Made by a program: the position numbers and the translations under genes | The notes under the pieces: generated by a model | What the model was told of the DNA's origin: nothing | Seen by the model: the letters and a program-made list of their open reading frames with translations, nothing else | Database searches by the model: none | IMG/VR virus record: IMGVR_UViG_3300027770_000008 | Span: 1 to 38,849 of that record | DNA from: a virus | Strand: one strand, 5' to 3' | Length of the DNA stretch: 38,849 nt | Shown here: positions 8,340-16,967 of the stretch, in pieces | Layout of the letters: every line of letters begins with the position of its first letter | Position numbering within the stretch: position 1 is the first letter of the stretch

Positions 8340-9743
8340 ATGCTAGCAAATCATCCTAACGTACTGAGCGGCGGCGGCGTAGCGACTAACATTATCGGAG
8401 GGACTGGGTTATTTGCTGATGGAACAGTCGCAGCGCCAAGCATCTCGTTCTTGGCTGACCAAGATACCGGCATCTACCGCATCGGCGCGAACAACATCGG
8501 CGTTGCGGCAAACGGGGCAAAAGTGCTGGATATTGCGACGACTGGGCTTTCAATTGATGGGGTATTATCGCTTGTCAAAAACGCTGCATATGCTAGCACG
8601 ATTGAAGGAGCACAAACAGTAGCCGCGACGGGAAACAGTTTCCTGTTTAAGAATTCAGGAGCAACTACTCTTTTGACTTTGGCTTATGATGCAACCGCCA
8701 CCTTCGCGGGCGCGGTGACGACTACCAACGGCACGATCACTGCAAATGCGGGAACCGGAGTGAATAGCATCGCGGGGAGCAACACGTCGGCAACGGGATT
8801 CGGCGGATACCTTAGGGGTGGAAGCACGCAGGGCAGCGGCAAGTATCTGCTGCAACTTGTAAATTACGACGCATCCAAAAACTACCTGTTCTACGATGAC
8901 ATAGCCATCTTCCCCGGCACCGCCACCTTCGCGGGCGCGGTGCTAAACGCCAACGGCAGTGCCGCTGCGCCGAGCATTAGTTTTGCGGCGAATAGCGACA
9001 CGGGGATTTACCGCAGAAACGCGAACCAACTTGGGTTTGCAACAGGTGGTCTTTTGGATTTCTGGATGACTCGCGGCGCGGGTGTTTCGTATCTCATCGG
9101 CCCGGTATTCAATAATTCGCTGAACATGTTTGATACCGGCGCGATTTCCCTCGTCGCCGCCGGCACCAACGAAAACATCACGCTGACGCCTAGCGGGTCG
9201 GGGAATGTTAGCACAAACCGAAATTACATAACCTCTGACAGCAACGCATACGGATGGGGTACATTTACTGCGCGTATAGACGGAAGCTCAAGCACAAACA
9301 TAATTGGCTTTTATACATCTAGCGCAGAAAAGATGCGTTTAAATAGCAGCGGCAACCTCCTCATCGGCACCACCGTCGATTCCGGCGCACTCCTGCAAGT
9401 CGGGACGGACACAATCACAACGGCGGGCGGGATGATTTTTGGGACCACCCACTCATTGTGGCGTGCAAGTAACAACGACTTTGGTTTCAAGGCGAGCACT
9501 AACAAGGCGCTTTATATTTTCGGAGACGGTACAAATTCGGGCATTTTTACCGCCGCAGGTTCAAGCGGAGCTGGTATCTATTCCAACGGAACTAATTGGA
9601 CTTTTAATTTTAGCGGCACCGCGACTTTTGCGGGCGCGATCAAACTTGCAAACGCCTATGTAGGGATACCCGTAGTCAGCACCGGATATGTCACTATTCA
9701 AGATAACACAGGCACAACCTACAAAATTGCAGTTTCGCTCTAA
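8340..9743 (+). CDS. Tail fibre protein with repeated beta modules
   Basis: The product has 467 residues. It contains two copies of a module of the form AAPSISF(x)4-5DTGIYR (near residues 31-43 and 211-223), several copies of TATFAGAV or a close form, and SGNLLIGTT, all hallmarks of phage fibre shafts and of fibre C-termini bearing intramolecular chaperones. Such proteins trimerise and contact the host surface. The TATFAGAV codons are nearly identical at 8698-8711 and 8923-8936, showing recent repeat expansion. The protein at 10307 carries the same GIYR module. The host receptor is unknown. Confidence 0.8.
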   Translation: MLANHPNVLSGGGVATNIIGGTGLFADGTVAAPSISFLADQDTGIYRIGANNIGVAANGAKVLDIATTGLSIDGVLSLVKNAAYASTIEGAQTVAATGNSFLFKNSGATTLLTLAYDATATFAGAVTTTNGTITANAGTGVNSIAGSNTSATGFGGYLRGGSTQGSGKYLLQLVNYDASKNYLFYDDIAIFPGTATFAGAVLNANGSAAAPSISFAANSDTGIYRRNANQLGFATGGLLDFWMTRGAGVSYLIGPVFNNSLNMFDTGAISLVAAGTNENITLTPSGSGNVSTNRNYITSDSNAYGWGTFTARIDGSSSTNIIGFYTSSAEKMRLNSSGNLLIGTTVDSGALLQVGTDTITTAGGMIFGTTHSLWRASNNDFGFKASTNKALYIFGDGTNSGIFTAAGSSGAGIYSNGTNWTFNFSGTATFAGAIKLANAYVGIPVVSTGYVTIQDNTGTTYKIAVSL

Positions 9744-9753
9744 TTTTACTCTC

Positions 9754-10137
9754 ATGCAAACTCCCATCGTCCCCGTCTCCTACGGCCCTCTCGGCACAGC
9801 CAACACCCTCTACCTGCGCGGTGTCGGCCCAGTCAACGACAGCGGCCAGCCCAACTACTTCTACGACATCCAGCGGGTGACCGAGTTGACGCCTGCTGTC
9901 CCCGCCGTACCCGCCACCAAGGATGAGCCAGCCGTACCAGCCATTGCGGCTACGTTCGAGACCGTCTCAATCACCGTCGGCAACGCAGCAATGACCGCTG
10001 CCCAATGGTCTGCTTGGCCCTCTGGCAATACACCCGCCGAGGATGAGACGTACCAACTCGGTTGCCTCGCAGAGATCCTTGGCCTGACGCCCGTCGTCGC
10101 CAGCGCCAAACCTAAGAAGAAAACCGTTTCCGTATGA
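9754..10137 (+). CDS. Small fibre-associated protein
   Basis: The product has 127 residues. It starts at the ATG at 9754, 10 bp after the fibre gene. It contains a Pro/Ala/Val repeat (TPAVPAVPATKDEPAVPA) and a basic end (KPKKKTVSV). The order of a beta-rich start, a PAVPAV stretch and then a short coiled-coil gene is frequent after phage fibre genes. Function is unknown; an assembly or tail accessory role is inferred from position. Confidence 0.68.
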   Translation: MQTPIVPVSYGPLGTANTLYLRGVGPVNDSGQPNYFYDIQRVTELTPAVPAVPATKDEPAVPAIAATFETVSITVGNAAMTAAQWSAWPSGNTPAEDETYQLGCLAEILGLTPVVASAKPKKKTVSV

Positions 10138-10271
10138 CCAAAGAAGAACACAAGGTTACGATTGTACAACAGCTCCAACAGCAGAGCTTGAACGTCCTCA
10201 TTGACTCGCTTGCCGCTGCGCTGGCTGAGATCGAGGCACTCAAGGCAAAGCTGGAGCCCGCGAAGGAGTAA
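10134..10271 (+). CDS. 45-residue coiled-coil protein
   Basis: The ATG overlaps the previous stop as ATGA. The protein is a single amphipathic helix rich in Leu, Ala, Glu, Gln and Lys (LQQQSLNVLIDSLAAALAEI). The overlap implies translational coupling, and AAGAAGAAA upstream may act as a weak ribosome site. It probably partners the 127-residue protein. Function unknown. Confidence 0.65.
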   Translation: MTKEEHKVTIVQQLQQQSLNVLIDSLAAALAEIEALKAKLEPAKE

Positions 10272-10306
10272 CCTAGGCAATGGCTGTCCGTTAACGCATC
10301 TATTTT

Positions 10307-10954
10307 ATGGCAAACATCAGAATTAACGCAATTGCGACAACGGCTACAAGTATGTCGTCAGATGATTACTTTGCCATTGATGGAACAACCTCAAGCACCC
10401 GCAAGATGAGTGCGGCTACTCCTGTTTTTACCACAGTTTTGGCCGGGAATGGAACCGTAGGAGCCCCTTCTGTTAGTTTTGCATCAGACCAAGATACAGG
10501 ACTCTACCGCATTACGGCCAATACTATTGGCGTAGCTGCAAACGGGGTTTTGCGGGCTAGAATAGATCCTGACGGCATCACTTCGTTTGGCTTAAACAAT
10601 CAGATTCTAACCACTGATTACGTTACGAGCACTACTGGTTCAAATTTCCAAATGGCTCTTAATGCCTCAACTGGAAATCAAAGTGGGAAGTTAGAGGTCT
10701 ACAATACGGGAGGAACTACTGGTGGTGTTTTAAATATTAACACCGGTGGAGGCGGAGCAATTAACCTCGGAAGCGGCAATACTGCTTTTGCTGGCAAATG
10801 TACTTTTGCATCCACGGTAATCCTCACTCTTTCAGCCCCTCCAGTAAATCACACAGCCACCGGAACGGTTGGCACAATTAGTTGGGACACTAGTTACCTT
10901 TACATCTGCACGGCTGCAAACACTTGGAGGCGCACGGGACTTAACGATTTCTAA
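10307..10954 (+). CDS. Second fibre-like protein, related to the fibre at 8340
   Basis: The product has 215 residues. Its segment GNGTVGAPSVSFASDQDTGLYR followed by IGVAANG is clearly paralogous to the fibre at 8340. The C-terminus (GTISWDTSYLYICTAANTWRRTGL) is a motif common at the ends of phage fibre and collar-type proteins, where it gives a compact tip domain. It probably forms part of the same fibre or an alternative one. The start follows CTATTTT with no SD. Confidence 0.72.
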   Translation: MANIRINAIATTATSMSSDDYFAIDGTTSSTRKMSAATPVFTTVLAGNGTVGAPSVSFASDQDTGLYRITANTIGVAANGVLRARIDPDGITSFGLNNQILTTDYVTSTTGSNFQMALNASTGNQSGKLEVYNTGGTTGGVLNINTGGGGAINLGSGNTAFAGKCTFASTVILTLSAPPVNHTATGTVGTISWDTSYLYICTAANTWRRTGLNDF

Positions 10955-10960
10955 TAAGTC

Positions 10961-13675
10961 ATGCAGCGTTATTCCTCAAACTCTCAATCTATTGACGACC
11001 CTTCTACTCCGGTAGGGGATCAGTCGTTTGTTGGGGTTAACGAATTTGACGCACCAGAGAACATCCCTCCGGGACAGGTTCAGAATGCAGTCAACGTCAA
11101 CTTTTCATCTCAGGATGCGGTAACCAGAGGAGGGTTTGCCTGCCTCCCAGAATTAGGGGCAGATCCCTTTGCTGATTCTTGGTATCCCATTGCTGCTGCC
11201 AACAATAACCAATGGCAATGCGTAGCTTATGGTGGGGGCGTGTTTGTGGCCCTTTCGAGCAACGGAACAGGCAATCGAGTGATGAGCAGTCCAGATGGCA
11301 CGATTTGGACGGTTACAGCTACAGGCGCACCGGATAACGCTTGGGGCACAAATTGCCTGTGTTATGGAAATGGAATGTTTGTGGCAGTCTCCGGTGGGGC
11401 CACCAACGCGATGTACTCAGTAGACGGCTATAACTGGACTGAATCTGGGGCTTCCAGCGTTGGCCCTTGGCGTGCGGTAGCTTTTGGCAACGGAAGGTTT
11501 GTTGCCGTTGGGGTTTCAGGGACAACGATGTATTCTACGGATGCCATCACTTGGACATCTGTTTCAATTACTGGATCTTTAAGCTGGAGCGCCATAACTT
11601 ACGGAACTGATAGCTCAGGGGTTGCTAAGTTTGTTGCAATTAACGCAACATCAAGTTCGCTTTACATAAAGTCAGCCGTTTCAACAAATAACGGATTAAC
11701 GTGGACTGTTTATTCAACCGCTTCAGTTGGAGGTCTTTCTTGGGCGTATCAAAGTATGGCTTCTGGGAATGGCTTGTTTGTTCATGGAGGTGGGCCTCTT
11801 ATTGGTGCAATAATCCAAACTTCTCCTGACGGGATAAATTGGACAATCCGATCCACTTTAGATTACAATTGGTATGGAATGACTTTCGGGAACGGGGTGT
11901 TTGTTGCGGTTGCGGCAGATGGCAAAATTGCTTTAAGTTCTGATGGCATTACTTGGACGTTAACAACGGTTCAAGTAGGTGCTGCTTGGCACGGAGTTGC
12001 TTTTGGAGAAAACATCTTTGTTGCCGTAGCTCAAGATACGTCTGTTTCCCCGTATCCTCAAGTTGCTGTCTACTCGCCCAACTCCATTCAGGCATCAGGC
12101 ATTTACACCGATCCCAACGACTTAGGTAGCCAATGGATAATGCTCGTCAGTCGTTTCTCCATAGGGTTCTTCTCGTTTGGCCGCAATGGCAGGACGGTCA
12201 GCCTCGACGGATACACGGTCACGACTCAAAGCACGATTGTTCAATGCAACAACCTCGTCTACCTTTTCCGAGGCGATAACGATTCCCCGCTCTACTGGGA
12301 TGGCGATTGGAGCAAGCCTTTCGCGTTGGCCCCAGGTTCGACCGGAACGGTGACAGGCAAGCTGCTTACGGACACCGGAGACTTCATTGTTGATGCCAAC
12401 AACAACAACCTAATCTTTGTCGAACCCAACCCAGTCATCGTTCCGATCCCAGGCTTTGAAAACATCCCCAACAGCAATCAAGCTACCTACTATCAAAACA
12501 GGCTTTGGGTAAAAAACGGCAAGGACAAGGTCTCAGCCTCGGATGTCCTTGATTTCAGCACTTACGACCAGCTCGCCAACAGCTTTAACCTGAACACGGG
12601 GTCATCTGACTACATCGTCTCAACTTACCCGTTTGGGCAGAACTCGCTGATCGTCTTCAAGAACAAGTCCATCATCGCCCTGCTAGGGGTTCAAGGCAGC
12701 TTGACTGACGTAACGGCCACCGAGGTTACTCGGCAAGTCGGTTGCATTGGCATCAATGCCGTCGTTTCGATTGGCCCTGACCTTGCCTACGTTTCTGATC
12801 GGAACATCAACCTGATCACCCTTACCAGCACCAACAACGCTGTTCAGCATAAGACGCTGCCCCTATCTTCTCGGATTAAGAAGATTATGAACAGGGTGAA
12901 CTGGCAATACGGGTACAAGATCAGCATGGCGTTTTTCGACAACAAGCTGTTTGTGTCCCTGCCGCTGGACAATGAGACGTCCTGCAATGGGGTGGTCGTC
13001 TACAATTTCATTACGGAGCATTGGTTTGGTGAGTGGAACTTCGCTTCTGCCATCAACATGAGCATCCAAGGCTGGGCCGTGGTGAATTATCTTGGGGTGC
13101 AACGGTTGCACGCAATCAGCGAGGACGGGCGGATTTTCGTGACCGAGGAGGGACAGAACGACATTTCAGATACGACCGTATCAGAGATCTCTACGTCGTT
13201 AACAACCCGCGCCTACGACACCTACAACCTGAATCACTTTCAGCGCAGGATGTTTATGGATACGGCGACGAATCGGCCGAACCTATCGGTTTCGGCTTGG
13301 ACGGACGGAGCATCTGAGGAAAGCGTTCTCTTGACCAATCAAACTTATGCTAGGTCGGAATCATGGAAGTTCAACGATTCGACCTATCTGATGAACAACG
13401 CCAGCGACGACTTTAACCGGGCTTACCGCAAGGACTACGCCAGCGGAGCAGTCACCACCTCGACCAGCACGACGCAGGGGTTGCCATCAGATGGATTGCA
13501 ATGCGGAAGCGGGTTCAGCCCTGAATATCCTCAAGAGATCAGGATGCCGCTGATTACTCGTCGGCAAGGTCGTCTGAGTTGGATTGAGATAACCAACACG
13601 CAAGGCTTATTGCAGATTATGTCGCTTGGCTTTGAGACCCGACCCGGCCAACGCAGCAGCTTAACCCAAGTTTAA
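10961..13675 (+). CDS. Tail hub/stabilisation protein (P22 gp10-like) with an inserted seven-repeat beta-propeller
   Basis: The product has 904 residues. The N-terminal signature (EFDAPENIPPGQVQNAVNVNF, about 28-48) and the segments after residue 375 match the podovirus tail hub type of P22 gp10. Between them, about residues 85-375, are seven repeats of roughly 40-50 residues with the pattern W-x3-AYGNGxFVAV followed by SxDGxxWT. This Asp-box-like pattern indicates a beta-propeller. The hub seals the portal, and the propeller would project from it and may bind a host glycan. The insertion resembles that in the connector at 6665. Confidence 0.8.
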   Translation: MQRYSSNSQSIDDPSTPVGDQSFVGVNEFDAPENIPPGQVQNAVNVNFSSQDAVTRGGFACLPELGADPFADSWYPIAAANNNQWQCVAYGGGVFVALSSNGTGNRVMSSPDGTIWTVTATGAPDNAWGTNCLCYGNGMFVAVSGGATNAMYSVDGYNWTESGASSVGPWRAVAFGNGRFVAVGVSGTTMYSTDAITWTSVSITGSLSWSAITYGTDSSGVAKFVAINATSSSLYIKSAVSTNNGLTWTVYSTASVGGLSWAYQSMASGNGLFVHGGGPLIGAIIQTSPDGINWTIRSTLDYNWYGMTFGNGVFVAVAADGKIALSSDGITWTLTTVQVGAAWHGVAFGENIFVAVAQDTSVSPYPQVAVYSPNSIQASGIYTDPNDLGSQWIMLVSRFSIGFFSFGRNGRTVSLDGYTVTTQSTIVQCNNLVYLFRGDNDSPLYWDGDWSKPFALAPGSTGTVTGKLLTDTGDFIVDANNNNLIFVEPNPVIVPIPGFENIPNSNQATYYQNRLWVKNGKDKVSASDVLDFSTYDQLANSFNLNTGSSDYIVSTYPFGQNSLIVFKNKSIIALLGVQGSLTDVTATEVTRQVGCIGINAVVSIGPDLAYVSDRNINLITLTSTNNAVQHKTLPLSSRIKKIMNRVNWQYGYKISMAFFDNKLFVSLPLDNETSCNGVVVYNFITEHWFGEWNFASAINMSIQGWAVVNYLGVQRLHAISEDGRIFVTEEGQNDISDTTVSEISTSLTTRAYDTYNLNHFQRRMFMDTATNRPNLSVSAWTDGASEESVLLTNQTYARSESWKFNDSTYLMNNASDDFNRAYRKDYASGAVTTSTSTTQGLPSDGLQCGSGFSPEYPQEIRMPLITRRQGRLSWIEITNTQGLLQIMSLGFETRPGQRSSLTQV

Positions 13676-13677
13676 TT

Positions 13678-14097
13678 ATGTACTCTCCCTACGCATCCAA
13701 CCCAGTTGCCAGCTCCCCTTACTCGTCTCAATCGGGAGGTCAGAATCTGAACGGAACGAATCCTGACGTTTTAAAGGCTTTAGGGATTCAGCAGGGCCAA
13801 GGTATGCAACAGGGCCAGGGAGCGCCTCAAATGGGGTTTGGCGGGGGTTTTATGAGCTATCCCTACATGATGCAGCAGTCGCCTCAGATGCAGATGCCTA
13901 TGGCCGCACCTCAGATGCGGTTACCGCAGGCAGGGATGCCGTTGGGCGGGATGGGCAGCGGGATGGGGATGCCACCGTTGCCTCCTCAAGGAATACCTAT
14001 GCAGCGCAGTCCTATGAGCCAACAACAGCCAGCCTTCTTTACCGCCGGCAATAATGGCGGTGGTGGCTCAGGCAACTATTTCAATCCAGGTCGTTAA
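13678..14097 (+). CDS. Gln/Met/Gly/Pro-rich low-complexity protein
   Basis: The product has 139 residues. It is almost wholly disordered in composition, with repeats such as QGQGMQQGQG and many MGM and PQM units, and ends GGGGSGNYFNPGR. It lies 2 bp after the tail hub gene, so it is probably made in a fixed ratio to it. It could be a flexible tail or internal virion component. No family is recognised. Confidence 0.65.
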   Translation: MYSPYASNPVASSPYSSQSGGQNLNGTNPDVLKALGIQQGQGMQQGQGAPQMGFGGGFMSYPYMMQQSPQMQMPMAAPQMRLPQAGMPLGGMGSGMGMPPLPPQGIPMQRSPMSQQQPAFFTAGNNGGGGSGNYFNPGR

Positions 14098-14109
14098 CCC
14101 TTTTCCATT

Positions 14110-14955
14110 ATGTCCCAAGTAACACCCGGCTACGTTTTTACAGGGGCGACTGACCCTATTACTTATGCCAAACTTAATCTGTTGGGGCAACCTACCGTAG
14201 CGTCTGTAGCGGATAGCGATGTAACCAGCTCCAAGATTGCCAACGGGGCGGTTACGACGGCCAAGTTGGCGACGGGGGCTGTCACTACGCCCAAGATTGC
14301 CGATGAAGCCATCACCACGGCCTTGATCCTTGATCAGGCAATTACGACTGCCAAGTTGGTTACAAGCACGTCGAGTTCAACCGGAGTGACCAGCGTTAAG
14401 ATTGCAGACGATGCCGTCACGACGGCCAAGATCTTGAACGACGCCGTCACCACGGCCAAGATCGTTGACCTTGCGGTTACGACGGCAAAGATTAACGATG
14501 GGGCTGTAACGACGGATAAGCTGGTGACCAGCACCTCGACGTCTACGGGCATCACTACGGTTAAGATTGCGGACGATGCGATTACGAGCGCGAAGCTAGC
14601 GGATGACCTTGATATCAACGGACTGACGATTCCACCTAACTACGTTTTCGTCAATTCCTGGTTAGGTGAAAACATCTTTGCAACGAGCGCCATCAACGCA
14701 AATCTGGCTAACGTAAGGTTTTGGAACGTCACGACCACAACAACGATCACGGCAACTTCGGTAGGTGCGGCTGGGCAGGAAATGACGGTTGTAATTTACA
14801 ACACCTTGAGCGCCTCAGTCGTTACTTTTAGCACGGGATTTATTACCGCTGGGACATTTACGTTAACTAGTGCGTCTAGATACTACACAATCGGGTTTGT
14901 TTCCAATGGAACAAATCTTATTGAAAAAGGAAGAACGGTCGGTGCGCTTGGTTAA
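14110..14955 (+). CDS. Fibre protein with (D)AVTTAKI repeats
   Basis: The product has 281 residues. Roughly residues 35-170 hold about ten repeats of the type KIADDAVTTAKI, a frequent shaft element of trimeric phage fibres. The C-terminal about 95 residues form a beta-rich tip (NYVFVNSWLGENIFATSAIN to the end). The DNA repeats are also clear, with many GACGGCCAAG-like units. It is a likely receptor-binding fibre or tail spike lacking an enzymatic domain. Confidence 0.75.
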   Translation: MSQVTPGYVFTGATDPITYAKLNLLGQPTVASVADSDVTSSKIANGAVTTAKLATGAVTTPKIADEAITTALILDQAITTAKLVTSTSSSTGVTSVKIADDAVTTAKILNDAVTTAKIVDLAVTTAKINDGAVTTDKLVTSTSTSTGITTVKIADDAITSAKLADDLDINGLTIPPNYVFVNSWLGENIFATSAINANLANVRFWNVTTTTTITATSVGAAGQEMTVVIYNTLSASVVTFSTGFITAGTFTLTSASRYYTIGFVSNGTNLIEKGRTVGALG

Positions 14956-14976
14956 CGTTGGCTAAACAATATCTTT

Positions 14977-16938
14977 ATGGCCTATTACGACGATCAGTAT
15001 AATTGGATTGATGACGGAAGCGAACCAGGCGTTAGCGATATTTATAATGGGTTAAACCGTAAAACTGAGCCAGCAGTTGTTTTGCCTCCGGTTAATGTTA
15101 ACGCAAACAGGGTTGGCTCGTCTGATTTCAATATATTTTCTCCTGATAATTATGGGAACATTGGGGGAGCGATAGGAGGTTTAGGCGGATTGTTTCTCGG
15201 CGGTAATCCGTTAACTTCTGGCTTGGGCCAAGTGGTTGGAAATGCCGCAGGTAATTTTTTTGGGCGCAACGCAACTAGACCGCAATCTCCTGCCTATAAA
15301 ACCGGAGAACAAATGAGGGCTGAAGCAATTGCCAATGGGGCAACTGTAGACGCAAACGGAAACGTGAGGCTTGCTGACGGAACAATTTTACTCCCAGATT
15401 TTAACGAAACAGCCAATCGCGTTCAGCAGACATTGGCTAATGAGGCACAAAATCGACAAATTAATGATTTTGTGAATAACTTGAACGCCAACGCTTCAAT
15501 TGGAAATGTTCGTTCAACCGCAGATGGCTCAACGACTGGTGGTTCTACGACTGGTGGCTCTACGACTAATGGTTCGACCACAACTTCAAACGGCACAGTT
15601 ACAACGCCTAATGGCACAGTTGTGATGGATCCTTACAACATAAATGAAAGAAAGTTTGATTCCAACGCAGGGCAAGATTGGTGGAGAAACTATTATGACA
15701 ATCTGACAACCAATGTTGGCGATCTGACAAATACTAACGTTGCCAATACTAATCCTACCATCCTGCCTCCATTTACAACAAATGCAACTCCGTTAAACAC
15801 TGGGCAACAAGTTATTGGGCCATTTAGCTTTACTGATAAAAATGCTGCCAATTATGGACAAGTTGGCCCAGGGCAAGCTGGCCCTAACTTTAATGCTGCT
15901 TTGCCTCCAGGCACTGTTCCGGGTGGCGGTGGTGGCGGTAGTGGCGGTGGTGGCGGTAGTGGCGGTAGTGGCGGGGTAGTCACAACAGGAGGTGCAGGCG
16001 GAGCGTTGCAAACAAGCCGAAACGTAGGAACAGAAGGAGCCTCGACGATTGCTGGCTTAAATAGCATCCTCCCTTCAACGGTTAGCACCTACTCAAATGC
16101 AGCTAGAGGTTTCAGTAACGCTGATCTTGAGAACTATCGGCAAATGCAAGCTGGTATTGCTGAAGCCAACGCTCAAAGCACTCGGCAAGCTGCTCAACAG
16201 ACTCGCGAAGCCAATACATTGTTGCGCCAAGGCAACATTCAGGATGTTGCGGATAATTATCAGCAAGCCCTAGCTTTGCGTAAGGCCGCTAATCCTAGCC
16301 TTTATTCGGCCCTAGATCAGTATACCCAGCAGGCACAGGCTCAATCTGCCGCCGATCAGGCTAGAATCGCACAGGCGGGCATCTTGTCACGCGAAGACAC
16401 TCGCGATGCCCAACAAGCTGCACGGGAAGCCTGGGCCGCTCGCGGAATGGTAAACAGCGAAGGTGCGGTGGGTTCCGAGATCCTCAACCGGGATGCCTTG
16501 ATTCGCCAACGGCAAAACGAGGCTCGCGCTTACGGCCAGCAATCCAGCGGAAACCTTTACAATGCGGCTGGGGCTAATTCAGCCAATCTGTTTGATCCGT
16601 TTGGCACGATCCTTGGACAACAATACGGAATGCAGACCAACAACATGGGCAGCAACGCTCAGTTGTTCAACCAAGCGGCAGGATTGTCTTCTGGGGCGTT
16701 GGGCAATCAATACGCTCAAAACGTCTTTAATCCGTTCAGCCAGTATGCCAATGACGTTTACGGCACTAACGTTAACGCTTACTACGCCAACCAGATTGGA
16801 GCGGCGAATAATGCAGCGGCTATTGAAGGCGCTCGGCTATCTGGGCAATATCAAAAAGATGCAGCTAGAAATACTGCCATTTACCAAAGCGCACCGAGCG
16901 TTTTGAATAGTTTGGCAAAAGCACTTGGTATTGGTTAA
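14977..16938 (+). CDS. Internal virion/ejection-type protein 1
   Basis: The product has 653 residues. The first half is low-complexity with Asn/Thr/Gly, includes a short Gly-rich membrane-like stretch (about 62-90) and a TTGGS repeat, and ends in a synthetic-looking Gly/Ser linker (15921-15974). The second half is helical, Gln/Ala-rich, with YRQMQAGIAEANAQSTRQA and further coiled-coil segments. The place after the fibres and the two similar neighbours fit podovirus ejection proteins that are expelled to form a channel across the cell envelope. The role is inferred from layout and composition. Confidence 0.65.
   Translation: MAYYDDQYNWIDDGSEPGVSDIYNGLNRKTEPAVVLPPVNVNANRVGSSDFNIFSPDNYGNIGGAIGGLGGLFLGGNPLTSGLGQVVGNAAGNFFGRNATRPQSPAYKTGEQMRAEAIANGATVDANGNVRLADGTILLPDFNETANRVQQTLANEAQNRQINDFVNNLNANASIGNVRSTADGSTTGGSTTGGSTTNGSTTTSNGTVTTPNGTVVMDPYNINERKFDSNAGQDWWRNYYDNLTTNVGDLTNTNVANTNPTILPPFTTNATPLNTGQQVIGPFSFTDKNAANYGQVGPGQAGPNFNAALPPGTVPGGGGGGSGGGGGSGGSGGVVTTGGAGGALQTSRNVGTEGASTIAGLNSILPSTVSTYSNAARGFSNADLENYRQMQAGIAEANAQSTRQAAQQTREANTLLRQGNIQDVADNYQQALALRKAANPSLYSALDQYTQQAQAQSAADQARIAQAGILSREDTRDAQQAAREAWAARGMVNSEGAVGSEILNRDALIRQRQNEARAYGQQSSGNLYNAAGANSANLFDPFGTILGQQYGMQTNNMGSNAQLFNQAAGLSSGALGNQYAQNVFNPFSQYANDVYGTNVNAYYANQIGAANNAAAIEGARLSGQYQKDAARNTAIYQSAPSVLNSLAKALGIG
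15921..15974 (+). repeat. Gly/Ser linker microrepeat inside the ejection protein gene
   Basis: A 54-bp run of GGTGGCGGTAGT-type units encodes a flexible Gly-Gly-Ser linker between the low-complexity N-terminal half and the helical C-terminal half. Such a tract can change length by slippage, in steps of three bases without breaking the frame. Confidence 0.8.
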
Positions 16939-16967
16939 CCAATACGTAATTTCTGCCTCTAATTTTT

